Counted from the stretch's first letter, positions 9,927-18,824 are shown. The stretch is 45,118 nt of DNA from Centipeda periodontii DSM 2778 (GCF_000213975.1 NZ_GL892076.1:906235-951352), one strand, 5' to 3'. Notes: generated by a model from the sequence alone, not told the origin. Numbers and translations: made by a program.

Positions 9927-10862
9927 ATGGAACTTTCAGATAAAATCTACGTCGCAGGGCATACAGGGATGGTTGGTTCTGCCATTGTCCGTCATCTGCA
10001 AAAGAGCGGGTATCATAATCTGCTGCTGAGAACGCATAGTGAACTTGATTTAACAGATCAACAAGCGACAAAGAGTTTCTTCAAGCAGGAACATCCGGAC
10101 TATGTGTTTATCGCCGCAGCGAAGGTCGGTGGAATACAGGCGAACAGTACATTTCCTGCGGATTTTCTCTATGTAAATTTGATGATCAATGCGAATATTA
10201 TCCATGCGGCACATGAAGTCGGTGTGAAAAAACTCTTGGCTTTGGGAAGTGCCTGTATTTATCCGAAGTTTGCAGAGCAGCCGCTGCGAGAGGAAGCCTT
10301 TTTGGATGGAAAACCTGAGCCAACCAATGAAGGCTACGCCATTGGTAAGATTACGGCGTTGGAGCTGGCGAAGTTTTTTCATCGTCAGTACAATGATCCG
10401 TTTATCAGTTGTATGCCAACGAATATTTACGGTGAGAATGATGACTTTGATTTGCAGGGATCCCATGTGATTCCGGCGATGATTCGTAAATTCCATACGG
10501 CAAAACTGGAGGGGGCGGATTCTGTTACTCTCTGGGGGACGGGGAGTCCAAAGCGTGAGTTCCTCTATGTAGATGATCTTGCGGATGCTTGTGTTTTCCT
10601 TATGGAGAATTATGATGAAGAGGAGCATATCAATATCGGCAGCGGTGAGGAAGTGTCCATGAAGGAGCTGGCAGAGGAGATTGCATCCGTTGTCGGTTTT
10701 AATGGAGAACTGATATATGATACGGAGAAGCCGGATGGAGCACCTCGCCGTCTTGTGGATTCTACCCGTATTCATGAACTTGGATGGCAGCATAAGGTGG
10801 CGTTGCGTGAGGGGCTTGAACGTTCGTATCAGTATTTTTTAAATCACTGTGTAGATAAGTAA
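9927..10862 (+). CDS. fcl: GDP-L-fucose synthase (or a ColC-like 5-epimerase/4-reductase)
   Basis: The 311-residue product matches Fcl/WcaG: GHTGMVGSAIVRHL at the NADPH site, GSACIYP with the catalytic Ser and Cys, PTNEGYAIGK with the Tyr and Lys, and GSHVIPAM with the His. Fcl epimerises C3 and C5 and reduces C4 of GDP-4-keto-6-deoxymannose to give GDP-L-fucose. The GT11 gene in the locus makes fucose the simple reading. Because a ColD-like 3-dehydratase is also present, this enzyme could instead act like ColC, a Fcl relative that finishes GDP-L-colitose; sequence by eye does not separate the two. Confidence 0.9.
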   Translation: MELSDKIYVAGHTGMVGSAIVRHLQKSGYHNLLLRTHSELDLTDQQATKSFFKQEHPDYVFIAAAKVGGIQANSTFPADFLYVNLMINANIIHAAHEVGVKKLLALGSACIYPKFAEQPLREEAFLDGKPEPTNEGYAIGKITALELAKFFHRQYNDPFISCMPTNIYGENDDFDLQGSHVIPAMIRKFHTAKLEGADSVTLWGTGSPKREFLYVDDLADACVFLMENYDEEEHINIGSGEEVSMKELAEEIASVVGFNGELIYDTEKPDGAPRRLVDSTRIHELGWQHKVALREGLERSYQYFLNHCVDK

Positions 10863-10889
10863 GCGTTTTTTGCGAAGGTGGTGTAGTAT

Positions 10890-12182
10890 ATGGAGCGATA
10901 TCGGGATCCTGTTCATGGCTTTATTGAAGTACGGCCGTTGGAGAAGAAGATTATCGATTCTGCGCCATTTCAGCGCCTTCGTCACATCAAGCAGCTTGCC
11001 ATGACAAATCTTGTGTTCCATGGGGCAGAGCATACGCGCTTTGGCCATTCACTTGGTGTGATGCACTTGGTGACGAAGGCGTTTCGTATGGCTGTTGAAA
11101 ATGGAAGTGAAGAGTATCCTTTTTCATCTGCAAAGAAAGAGTGGTATGAACAGATTCTTCGCCTTATTGCTTTAACACATGATCTAGGGCATGCGCCGTT
11201 CTCTCATGCTTCGGAATCAGTTTTTCCTGATGGAGTAGAGCATGAGGACTTCACTGAAAAAATTGTCAAACAGACATCGATAGCTGAGCACATTTCTAAT
11301 ATTGGAAATGAATTTAAGGAACAATATGGCGAAGCTTATGCTATTACTTCTGAATTGATTTGCGATATATATCGTGGCAGGATTTCTGGAATAAATTCGG
11401 AGTTCACCTTCCTTAAAAGCTTCATGGATGGGGAACTCGATTGCGATAAGATGGATTATCTTTTGCGTGATTCTCTTTACTGTGGAGTCAACTATGGAAA
11501 ATATGATCTTGATAGATTGTTGGCTTCATTGACAATTGATGGTAAAGATGGGTTTCCGCGACTTGCCATAGATTATGGAGGACTTAAGGTTTTTGAGGAA
11601 TTTGTATTGGCACGATACTTTATGTTCACCGAAGTCTATTTTCACCGCACACGTCGTTATTTTGATATTGTCTTAGGCAAGGCGCTACAACAGATCTTAC
11701 CTAATGGGAAGTATCCTAAAAAGATTTCTTCCTATTTGAAGTGGGATGATGTACGTGTATTACAAGAGTGTCGAAAAAAGATGAGTAAGGATGAATATTG
11801 TCGATATATCGTGGAAAGATATGTATACCCTTGTGTTTATGAAACATCGGCACATGCCGTAGGAGATTCTTTGGAACTGTATAAGGGGATGAAAGGGCTA
11901 CTACATAAAGATTTTGAAAAGAATCTTTTTATTGAGGATACTTCTGCTGATAAGATGCCACATAAAATTCCTGTTCAGTCTAGCATAGAGGATGAGAAAG
12001 CTGTTGTTTTGTTAAACAAGAGAATGGGGAAACGAGTTTCTATTTCGGATGAATCTCATATTATTAGGGCGTTAGCAAATAAAATTGGAATCAGGAGGCT
12101 ATATGCCCATCCAGACATAGCTGAACAAGCAAGAACCGTTGTCCGAAATTGGTATAACCCGCATGAGGAGGAAGCTCAATGA
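10890..12182 (+). CDS. SAMHD1/YwfO-like HD-domain phosphohydrolase
   Basis: The 430-residue protein shows the HD metal site H53, H97-D98 and D186, in TRFGHSLG, LTHDLGHAPFSH and DCDKMDYLLRD. The N-terminal stretch PFQRLRHIKQL...EHTRFGHSLGV closely resembles SAMHD1 and bacterial dNTP triphosphohydrolases such as B. subtilis YwfO. The expected activity is hydrolysis of dNTPs or related nucleotides in the cytoplasm. It does not belong to polysaccharide synthesis, yet it lies between fcl and a sugar dehydratase on the same strand. Its stop overlaps the next gene's start (ATGA). Past about 11.1 kb it is more AT-rich than its flanks. A housekeeping or phage-defence role are both possible. Confidence 0.85.
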   Translation: MERYRDPVHGFIEVRPLEKKIIDSAPFQRLRHIKQLAMTNLVFHGAEHTRFGHSLGVMHLVTKAFRMAVENGSEEYPFSSAKKEWYEQILRLIALTHDLGHAPFSHASESVFPDGVEHEDFTEKIVKQTSIAEHISNIGNEFKEQYGEAYAITSELICDIYRGRISGINSEFTFLKSFMDGELDCDKMDYLLRDSLYCGVNYGKYDLDRLLASLTIDGKDGFPRLAIDYGGLKVFEEFVLARYFMFTEVYFHRTRRYFDIVLGKALQQILPNGKYPKKISSYLKWDDVRVLQECRKKMSKDEYCRYIVERYVYPCVYETSAHAVGDSLELYKGMKGLLHKDFEKNLFIEDTSADKMPHKIPVQSSIEDEKAVVLLNKRMGKRVSISDESHIIRALANKIGIRRLYAHPDIAEQARTVVRNWYNPHEEEAQ

Positions 12183-12700
12183 AACTGATTGAAAAATATG
12201 CATTCCTGATAGGAGATATTTGTAAGGATCAACAGACTGGCAAGAAGAAGCTGCAGAAGCTTATGTATCTGATTGAGCGGAAAGGTGTTCAATTAGACCT
12301 AAGATATTCGATTCATTTTTTTGGTCCGTATAGTGCAAGGTTGGATCACGCTATCCATATTCTTGAAAATGAGGAGTGGCTAGATATTGATACATCTCGG
12401 CAGACACATCGGATTATCATGAAAGAATCAGCAAGCACTCAACTTGAAGAGGGAAGTGCTCTTGCAGAAGCGGAAAGTGCTCTTGTTGATGAAGTGCGTG
12501 CAGCTTTTTATGATAAATCCCCTATGGAACTTGAAGCGTTGACAACGATTGATTATGTAGCAACTACTTTGTTGCATGGGAATGCTACGAGAGCAGATGT
12601 AATAAAACAGGTGAAAATAATAAAGGGGAAGAAGTTTTCTTCTCAGGAGTTAGAAAAAGAGTATGATGTCCTGATTGAGCAAGGATATCTTTCTGCATAA
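12179..12700 (+). CDS. YwgA/Panacea-like small protein coupled to the HD hydrolase
   Basis: The 173-residue soluble protein has an N-terminal helical region KLQKLMYLIERKG followed by HFFGPYSARLDHAI. That arrangement resembles YwgA of Bacillus and, more loosely, the Panacea/SocA antitoxin-like fold (KLQK-L-Y...GP). The second half is acidic and helical. It overlaps the HD gene by four bases (ATGA), so the proteins are probably made in fixed ratio and may bind each other. From memory, B. subtilis also keeps ywfO and ywgA adjacent, which favours a conserved functional pair. No enzymatic motif is visible. A regulatory or inhibitory role for the HD enzyme is inference. Confidence 0.6.
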   Translation: MKLIEKYAFLIGDICKDQQTGKKKLQKLMYLIERKGVQLDLRYSIHFFGPYSARLDHAIHILENEEWLDIDTSRQTHRIIMKESASTQLEEGSALAEAESALVDEVRAAFYDKSPMELEALTTIDYVATTLLHGNATRADVIKQVKIIKGKKFSSQELEKEYDVLIEQGYLSA

Positions 12701-12726
12701 TCGTGTTTTAGAAGGAGAGCACAGAT

Positions 12727-13923
12727 ATGGAAAAGATTGGTGTTGGGTATGCGTATGTCAGTGATGCTGAGAAACGCTATGTCAATGAGGCATTGGATGC
12801 AGGACGTCTTTCGCAGGGGAAGATGGTTCATAAATTTGAGAAAGAGTTTGCGCGACTTCATGACCAAAAGTATGGTGTCGCTTGTAACAGTGGAACGTCT
12901 GCCCTGCACGTTTGCCTAGAGGCAATGAAAGAAGTCTACAGGTGGGAAGATGGCAGTGAAGTTCTTGTTCCTGCGATTACCTTTATTGCCACATCGAATG
13001 CCTGTATTCATGCAGGATTGAAACCTGTCTTTGTCGATGTGGATCCAATCTCGTATAACATGGATGCCTTCAAAATGGAGGAGCGCATCACGGATAAGAC
13101 CGTTGCGGCAATTCCAGTGCATACATTTGGACAGCCGTGTGAGATGGATGCAATCATGGCTGTAGCAGAAAAGCATGGTCTGCGTATTTTGGAAGACTGT
13201 GCAGAAGCGCATTTTGCAACCTATAAGGGGAAAAAGATTGGCAGCTTTGGCGACATGGCTGCGTTCAGTACCTATGTTGCGCATACGATCACCACAGGCA
13301 TCGGGGGCGTTATCACGACGAATAATCTGGTGTTGACGGAAATTTCCCGCTCGCTTATCGCGCATGGACGTGCCTGTACCTGTGAGACATGCTTGGCATC
13401 TGACCCGAGACAGGTGTGCAAGCTGCGTATGCAGACCGAGATGGACAAGCGCTTTATGATGGTGCGTATGGGCTACAGCTACCGCATTGGCGAGCTGGAA
13501 GGTGCTCTTGGGCTTGGTCAGCTCGAGAATCGTGATCTGATTATGAATACGCGCAAGGAGAACGCGCATTATCTTAGCGAGAGGTTGCAGGGAACAGAGA
13601 AGTATTTACAGCTTCCTAAGTATCCGGATTATGTCGATCATTCGTTTATGATGTATCCGATTGTCATCAAGAAAGATGCACCATTCACGCGGGATGATTT
13701 TACGCATTTCTTAGAGAAGAATAACATTGAAACACGACCGATGCTTCCGCTGTTGAACCAACCTGTTTACAAGAAACTCTTTGGCGACATCGAGCATGAC
13801 TATCCGGTTGCCGAGTGGCTGGACCATTACGGACTCTACGTTGGGTGTCATCACGGGCTGAGCAAGGAACAGCTCGATAAGCTTGTAGCGACAATTAAAA
13901 CATTTTTGCAGGATAAAGCATAA
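12727..13923 (+). CDS. DegT-fold PMP-dependent sugar 3-dehydratase (ColD/E1-like)
   Basis: The 398-residue protein has the fold-type I layout of DegT/DnrJ/EryC1/StrS enzymes, including the cofactor Asp D157 in LEDCAEAH. The position that should hold the PLP-binding Lys (seven residues before the GG of the GxGG loop) is H186 (STYVAHTITTGIGG). His at this site marks ColD and E1 3-dehydratases, which use PMP to remove the C3 hydroxyl of a 4-keto-6-deoxysugar. A cysteine cluster C217, C219, C222 and C231 follows, where the E1 enzyme has iron-sulfur ligands. With gmd in the same locus, GDP-4-keto-6-deoxymannose is a likely substrate. It would usually be annotated as an aminotransferase. Confidence 0.8.
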   Translation: MEKIGVGYAYVSDAEKRYVNEALDAGRLSQGKMVHKFEKEFARLHDQKYGVACNSGTSALHVCLEAMKEVYRWEDGSEVLVPAITFIATSNACIHAGLKPVFVDVDPISYNMDAFKMEERITDKTVAAIPVHTFGQPCEMDAIMAVAEKHGLRILEDCAEAHFATYKGKKIGSFGDMAAFSTYVAHTITTGIGGVITTNNLVLTEISRSLIAHGRACTCETCLASDPRQVCKLRMQTEMDKRFMMVRMGYSYRIGELEGALGLGQLENRDLIMNTRKENAHYLSERLQGTEKYLQLPKYPDYVDHSFMMYPIVIKKDAPFTRDDFTHFLEKNNIETRPMLPLLNQPVYKKLFGDIEHDYPVAEWLDHYGLYVGCHHGLSKEQLDKLVATIKTFLQDKA

Positions 13924-13926
13924 AAT

Positions 13927-13971
13927 ATGGAATGCGGGAGGCTTCTGTGGTAGAGGTTTCCCGTATTTCAT
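13927..13971 (+). other. Intergenic stem-loop before manC
   Basis: The arms 13927-13939 and 13959-13971 pair over 13 bases, with two G-U pairs, around a loop of about 19 nt. No run of T follows, only an AT-rich stretch leading to manC, so it is not a classical terminator. It may be an RNA processing or stability element between the dehydratase gene and manC. Confidence 0.45.
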
Positions 13972-13995
13972 AATATAATTGTGAGAGAGAATGGT

Positions 13996-15318
13996 ATGCA
14001 AATCGTATTACTTTCCGGCGGTGCGGGCAAGCGGTTATGGCCGCTATCGAATGACCTTTACTCGAAGCAGTTTCTCCGACTTCTGAAACGAGAAGATGGC
14101 ACGCGGGAGTCGATGATTCAGCGTGTCTGTCGTCAGATGCAAAACGTTGCATCGAATATACCGATTACCGTTGCGACGGGACGGGAACAGGTTTCTCTGA
14201 TTCGACGCCAGCTTGGATCGGGGGTGAATATCTCCATTGAGCCATGCAGGCGTGATACGTTCCCGGCGATTTCCTTGGTCTGCGCATATTTGCATGAGGT
14301 GCGTGGTGTTTCTCTCGATGAAGCAGTCGCAATTTGCCCTGCCGACCCTTATGTCGACGGGGATTATTTCCATGCGGTTCTCCGGCTTCTTGAGGAGGCG
14401 GAACGGGAAAACTCTGCGAACCTTGTCTTGATGGGAATTGAGCCGACATATCCGAGTGAGAAGTATGGCTATATAATTCCTGTGTCCCAAGAAGCACAGA
14501 GCATGGTGCAGTCGTTCAAAGAAAAACCGGATAAGGAAAATGCTGAGGAGTACATTGCGCAGGGAGCATTATGGAACAGCGGTGTCTTTGCATTCAAGCT
14601 TGGCTATGCGCTTGGAAAGGCACGTGAACTGCTGGACTATACGGACTATGAGGAGCTTTTCAACCGCTATGAGGAACTCACCAAAATTAGTTTTGATTAT
14701 GCCGTGGTTGAGAAAGAAAAAAATATTGCAGTTCAGCGTTATAGCGGGACATGGCTTGACATTGGTACATGGAATACGCTTGCCGAGGTGATGCCTGAGT
14801 CTTCGATCGGTCGTGTCACGATGGATGAGATGTGCAAAAATGTCCATGTTGTGAATACGCTCCCCATGCCGATCCTCTGCATGGGACTGAAGGATGTTGT
14901 GGTTGCGGCGAGTCCAGAGGGCATTCTCATTTCGGATAAGGAGCGCTCCAGCGCGATGAAACCCTATGCCGAAAAACTCCATACTCCTGTGATGTATACC
15001 GAAAAATCATGGGGCGAGTTTCGCATTATCGACGCGGAAACGGAGAGTCTCACGATCAAGATCACACTCAGTCCGGGACGTTCTCTGACCTATCACCTGC
15101 ACGAGCGACGCGATGAGACGTGGACGGTGATCGAAGGGCGCGGCTGGGTGAAGCTCGACGGCAACGAGTTCGCCGTTGCCGAGGGGCAGACTGTGCGTAT
15201 CCCACGCGGCTCGTTCCATACGATACGGGCGGAGACGCTGTTGAAGGTAATGGAGATTCAAACCGGTGAGGATATTGACGTGGATGATAAAATTATATGG
15301 GGAAACTCTAAAGGGTAG
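13996..15318 (+). CDS. manC: Mannose-1-phosphate guanylyltransferase / mannose-6-phosphate isomerase
   Basis: This two-domain enzyme (440 aa from ATG 13996) makes GDP-mannose. The N-terminal nucleotidyltransferase has LSGGAGKRLWPLSN for GTP binding and FKEKPDKENAEEYI for the sugar-phosphate site. The C-terminal cupin domain (about residues 330-440) has GRSLTYHLHERRDE and IPRGSFHTIRA, typical of the type II isomerase. The start is set at ATG 13996, preceded by GAGAGA; an in-frame GTG five codons upstream has no ribosome-binding site. It would feed gmd in the same locus. No phosphomannomutase gene is present in the window, so that step must be encoded elsewhere. Confidence 0.94.
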   Translation: MQIVLLSGGAGKRLWPLSNDLYSKQFLRLLKREDGTRESMIQRVCRQMQNVASNIPITVATGREQVSLIRRQLGSGVNISIEPCRRDTFPAISLVCAYLHEVRGVSLDEAVAICPADPYVDGDYFHAVLRLLEEAERENSANLVLMGIEPTYPSEKYGYIIPVSQEAQSMVQSFKEKPDKENAEEYIAQGALWNSGVFAFKLGYALGKARELLDYTDYEELFNRYEELTKISFDYAVVEKEKNIAVQRYSGTWLDIGTWNTLAEVMPESSIGRVTMDEMCKNVHVVNTLPMPILCMGLKDVVVAASPEGILISDKERSSAMKPYAEKLHTPVMYTEKSWGEFRIIDAETESLTIKITLSPGRSLTYHLHERRDETWTVIEGRGWVKLDGNEFAVAEGQTVRIPRGSFHTIRAETLLKVMEIQTGEDIDVDDKIIWGNSKG

Positions 15319-15389
15319 GATAAAGTGAGATGAGGTATACCCTTCCCTCAGTATTGTTTTGTTGCGTGATATATCTGGGAGGGTGTACT

Positions 15390-16364
15390 ATGAACTGCCG
15401 TACAGCTGTATTTCCTGAAAGCAGTGTATTTCTCATTACCGGCGGCGCGGGCTTTATCGGCTCGAATCTGTGCGAAGCGATCCTGTCGATGGGGCACAGG
15501 GTTCGTGTGCTGGACAATCTGTCCACGGGGTATGCAGAGAATATCGCGGGATTTCGGAGCAATCCAAAGTTCGAGTTCATCGAGGGCGACATTCGGGATG
15601 CCGACATCTGCAACCATGTATGTGATAGTGTGGACTATGTTCTGCATCATGCCGCTGGAGTGAGTGTGCCGGAGAGCATCGAGAAGCCGGTCGACTATAC
15701 GCTGACGAATATCATGGGCACGGTCAACATGATGGAGGCTGCGGCGAAAAATAGTGTGAAGAAGTTTGTCTATGCGTCGAGTTCCGCCGTCTATGGCGAT
15801 GACGAGACGATGCCGAAGCGGGAGGAGATTGTCGGGAACCGCCTTTCGACATATGCGGTGACAAAATTTGCCGCAGAGGAGTATGCGCATCAGTATACGA
15901 TGCACTACGGTCTCGACTGTTACGGGATGCGTTATTTCAACGTGTATGGTCGCCGCCAGGATCCGAACGGTGCGTATGCGGCGGTGATTCCGAAGTTCAT
16001 CGAGTGCCTGCTCCGCGATGAGCCGCCGACGATCCACGGGGACGGTGAGCAGTCGCGTGATTTTGTCTATGTGGAGGATGTTGTTCAGGCAAATCTTCTC
16101 GCGTGTGTTGCGCCGCATGAGGCGGCGGGCGAGGCGTACAATGTCGCCTCCGGGAAACGATCGAGTCTGAACGAGATGTATACGGTTCTCAGCAAGCTTC
16201 TCGGAAAAGATTTGAAGCCGATTTTCAGATCGGAACGCAAGGGTGATATTCGACATAGCGGCGCGGATATCTCGAAGATTCGGGAAAAGCTCGGCTATGA
16301 ACCGGAATATGATTTCGAGAATGGGATTAAAGAAGCAATTCAGTGGTATAAAGAAAAGTTGTAG
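15390..16364 (+). CDS. WbpP/GalE-like UDP-sugar 4-epimerase
   Basis: The product (324 aa from ATG 15390) has TGGAGFIGSNL for NAD, SSSAVYGD with the active Ser, and STYAVTK with catalytic Tyr and Lys. The arrangement fits the WbpP/TviC group that interconverts UDP-GlcNAc(A) and UDP-GalNAc(A), though UDP-Glc/Gal is possible. The chosen start follows GGGAGGGTGT; an in-frame ATG 20 codons upstream would add a hydrophobic, unconserved leader. It is the last gene of the polysaccharide locus and ends 9 bp before a strong terminator. Exact substrate not determined. Confidence 0.85.
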   Translation: MNCRTAVFPESSVFLITGGAGFIGSNLCEAILSMGHRVRVLDNLSTGYAENIAGFRSNPKFEFIEGDIRDADICNHVCDSVDYVLHHAAGVSVPESIEKPVDYTLTNIMGTVNMMEAAAKNSVKKFVYASSSAVYGDDETMPKREEIVGNRLSTYAVTKFAAEEYAHQYTMHYGLDCYGMRYFNVYGRRQDPNGAYAAVIPKFIECLLRDEPPTIHGDGEQSRDFVYVEDVVQANLLACVAPHEAAGEAYNVASGKRSSLNEMYTVLSKLLGKDLKPIFRSERKGDIRHSGADISKIREKLGYEPEYDFENGIKEAIQWYKEKL

Positions 16365-16373
16365 GAATGAAAA

Positions 16374-16418
16374 GGGCAGTTGCACGAAGTCTTATAGGCT
16401 CGTGCAACTGCCCTTTTT
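16374..16418 (+). terminator. Bidirectional intrinsic terminator of the polysaccharide locus
   Basis: A perfect 14-bp stem pairs 16374-16387 with 16400-16413, with a 12-nt loop and five T residues after it. A run of A before the left arm gives a T run on the other strand, so it can also end leftward transcription of mtnA, whose stop codon lies 15 bp away. Confidence 0.93.
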
Positions 16419-16432
16419 ACCAAGAACGAAAT

Positions 16433-17488
16433 TTATAGTTCTCTTACAAAGTCTCGCGCAAAGTTCTTAAAAATCCCCCCCTCTGTCACGATCGCCGTAA
16501 TCAGCTCGTGATCCGTGACATCAAACGCTGGGTTATAGACATTCACTCCCTTGGGAGCCATACGTTCCTTATACCACATGTCGGTGACTTCTTCTGAGGG
16601 GCGCTGTTCGATGCAGATGTTGGCGCCGGTTGCCGTGTTTCGATCGATGGTGGAGGAAGGGGCGCAGACGTAGAAGGGGATGCCGTAGTGCTTGGCGAGG
16701 ATAGCGACGCCGGAGGTGCCGATTTTGTTGGCGACGTCGCCGTTGGCAGCGACGCGGTCGCAGCCGACGAAGACGGCGTCGATCCAGCCGTTTTTCATGA
16801 CGGTGGCAGCCATGTTGTCGCAGATGAGTGTGACGTCCATTCCTGCGGCACTGAGTTCATAGGCAGTGAGACGTGCGCCCTGCAGAAGGGGGCGCGTTTC
16901 ATCGGCGTAGATTTTAAAGTTGTAGCCTTTTTTGTGTCCGAGGTACATGACGGCGGTTGCGGTGCCGTATTTGGCGGTGGCAAGCTGTCCGGCGTTGCAG
17001 TGGGTGAGAAGTCCGTAGCCGGGTTTTACGAGGGTGAGCGCGTGCTCGCCTATTTTTTTGCAGATGTCGATGTCCTCCTGCTTGATGCGGAGGGCTTCGT
17101 CACGTAGGAGTGTGCGGATCTCGGCGGTGGATTTTCCTTCTGCGTTCTTGACGATATTCTCCATGCGGTTCAGTGCCCATGAGAGGTTGACGGCAGTCGG
17201 GCGCGAGGAGTTGAGATAGTCGGCAGCGGTATGAAAACGGCGCGCAAATTCGTCGTAGTCGTCCGTGTCGATCTCAAGCGCGGCGAGGTAGATGCCGATG
17301 GCGGCAGCATCGCCGATTGCGGGAGCGCCGCGTACTTGGAGTTCGCGGATCGCTGTCCAAATTTCGCCCTGCGTTTTGAGGTGCAGGTATTCGGCTTTGT
17401 TCGGGAGCTTCGTTTGATCGATAATGACGAGGGCACGCTCCTCCTCATCGAGGGCGAGAGTTTCCATGTCAAGAATGTTTGTGGTCAT
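16433..17488 (-). CDS. mtnA: S-methyl-5-thioribose-1-phosphate isomerase
   Basis: This cytoplasmic enzyme of the methionine salvage pathway isomerises methylthioribose-1-phosphate to methylthioribulose-1-phosphate. The 351-residue product has the family block [15 protein letters not shown], the catalytic Cys in [11 protein letters not shown] and the catalytic Asp in [16 protein letters not shown]. The start is ATG with its A at 17488, preceded on the minus strand by an AGAGGAAAG ribosome-binding site; a longer in-frame start 17 codons upstream has none. It is the only confident minus-strand gene of the window, appears monocistronic and is divergent from gapA. No other methionine salvage gene is nearby. 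Confidence 0.95.
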   Translation of the reverse strand: MTTNILDMETLALDEEERALVIIDQTKLPNKAEYLHLKTQGEIWTAIRELQVRGAPAIGDAAAIGIYLAALEIDTDDYDEFARRFHTAADYLNSSRPTAVNLSWALNRMENIVKNAEGKSTAEIRTLLRDEALRIKQEDIDICKKIGEHALTLVKPGYGLLTHCNAGQLATAKYGTATAVMYLGHKKGYNFKIYADETRPLLQGARLTAYELSAAGMDVTLICDNMAATVMKNGWIDAVFVGCDRVAANGDVANKIGTSGVAILAKHYGIPFYVCAPSSTIDRNTATGANICIEQRPSEEVTDMWYKERMAPKGVNVYNPAFDVTDHELITAIVTEGGIFKNFARDFVREL

Positions 17489-17539
17489 AAGCTTTCCTCT
17501 TTTCATGATCGAAAATACGGGCGCGAACGTTACAGCCAC

Positions 17540-17569
17540 ATTCTACCGAAGATTTGTGTGATGTGGCAA
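17540..17569 (-). promoter_or_regulatory. Probable sigma-A promoter of mtnA
   Basis: Read on the minus strand, TTGCCA (17569-17564) and TAGAAT (17545-17540) are separated by 18 bases. Each matches the consensus at five of six positions, and the start codon lies about 50 bp downstream. Confidence 0.6.
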
Positions 17570-17628
17570 GTGAATTTTACATCTGTATAAAATCTTGCAC
17601 GAAAAGCCCTCCACGAAAGATAAAAAGT

Positions 17629-17656
17629 TTGACTTTTATTGGGAATGGTTTATAAT
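17629..17656 (+). promoter_or_regulatory. Sigma-A promoter of the glycolytic run
   Basis: TTGACT at 17629-17634 and a perfect TATAAT at 17651-17656 are 16 bases apart. The predicted start of transcription leaves a leader of about 65 nt before gapA. No obvious CggR-like operator pair was recognised. Confidence 0.85.
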
Positions 17657-17729
17657 ATAAATCGTATGAAGAGCGCAGCGGCAAGGGCACGCGGCGCCAA
17701 GAATTTGGGACTCAACAGGGGGTATTTCA

Positions 17730-18743
17730 ATGGCAGTAAAAGTTGCTATCAATGGTTTTGGCCGTATCGGTCGTCTCGCGTTCCGTCAGATGTTCGATGC
17801 TCCCGGCTATGAGGTCGTCGCAATCAACGATCTGACGAGCCCGAAGATGCTCGCACATCTCCTGAAGTATGACTCGACGCAGGGTCGTTATAAGTATGCG
17901 GACTCTGTTGAGGCCGGCGAGGATTCCATCACGGTCAACGGTAAGAAGATCAACATCTATGCACAGGCAAAGGCGGAAGAGATCCCTTGGGGCAAGCACG
18001 ATGTCGATGTCGTGCTCGAGTGCACGGGCTTCTACACGGCAAAGGCAAAGGCTGAGGCGCATCTGAAGGCCGGTGCGAAGAAGGTCGTCATCTCCGCTCC
18101 CGCAGGCAATGATCTCCCGACGGTTGTATTCAATGTCAACCACAAGACGCTGACGAAGGACGATAAGGTGATCTCGGCAGCATCCTGCACGACGAACTGC
18201 CTTGCGCCGATGGCAAAGGCACTCAATGATCTCGCTCCGATCAAGAGCGGCATCATGGCGACGATCCACGCCTACACGGGCGATCAGATGGTGCTTGACG
18301 GTCCGCAGCGCAAGGGCGATCTGCGCCGTAGCCGTGCAGCAGCACTCAACATTGTTCCGAACTCCACGGGTGCAGCGAAGGCGATCGGTCTCGTCATTCC
18401 CGAGCTCAACGGCAAGCTCATCGGCTCGGCGCAGCGCGTTCCGACCCCGACGGGCTCCACAACGCTTCTCTACGCTGTGGTCGAGGGCAAGGTTTCGGTC
18501 GATCAGGTCAACGCGCAGATGAAGAAGGAAGCGACGGAATCGTTCGGGTATAACACGGACGAGATCGTTTCGAGCGACATCATCGGTACGACGTACGGCT
18601 CGATCTTCGATGCAACACAGACGATGGTCAGCGACACGGGCGACGGCAACACGCTCGTTCAGGTGGTCTCTTGGTACGACAACGAGAACAGCTACACGAG
18701 CCAGATGGTTCGCACGATCAAGTATTTTGCGGAACTCGGCTGA
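17730..18743 (+). CDS. gapA: Glyceraldehyde-3-phosphate dehydrogenase, type I
   Basis: The enzyme oxidises glyceraldehyde-3-phosphate to 1,3-bisphosphoglycerate with NAD. The 337 residues start [16 protein letters not shown] at the NAD-binding loop and contain [10 protein letters not shown] with catalytic C153. Length is normal. The AACAGGGGG ribosome-binding site precedes ATG 17730. It heads a run with pgk, tpiA and gpmI, but a terminator lies between gapA and pgk, so gapA may be more highly expressed than the rest. Codon use is strongly GC-biased, consistent with a highly expressed core gene. Confidence 0.98.
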   Translation: MAVKVAINGFGRIGRLAFRQMFDAPGYEVVAINDLTSPKMLAHLLKYDSTQGRYKYADSVEAGEDSITVNGKKINIYAQAKAEEIPWGKHDVDVVLECTGFYTAKAKAEAHLKAGAKKVVISAPAGNDLPTVVFNVNHKTLTKDDKVISAASCTTNCLAPMAKALNDLAPIKSGIMATIHAYTGDQMVLDGPQRKGDLRRSRAAALNIVPNSTGAAKAIGLVIPELNGKLIGSAQRVPTPTGSTTLLYAVVEGKVSVDQVNAQMKKEATESFGYNTDEIVSSDIIGTTYGSIFDATQTMVSDTGDGNTLVQVVSWYDNENSYTSQMVRTIKYFAELG

Positions 18744-18824
18744 GACAAGTAAACAGAGATATACGGGACACGGATCGGAGTTGCTAGCGCTTTGATTCGG
18801 TTACCGTGTGCATACGATCTTTCA

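Noticed and set aside
12727-13923. Ordinary sugar aminotransferase
   Set aside because: The cofactor Lys is replaced by His, which is incompatible with normal transamination and typical of 3-dehydratases.
13974-13979. TATAAT as a promoter for manC
   Set aside because: It lies only about 16 bp before the start codon and has no -35 element at suitable spacing.
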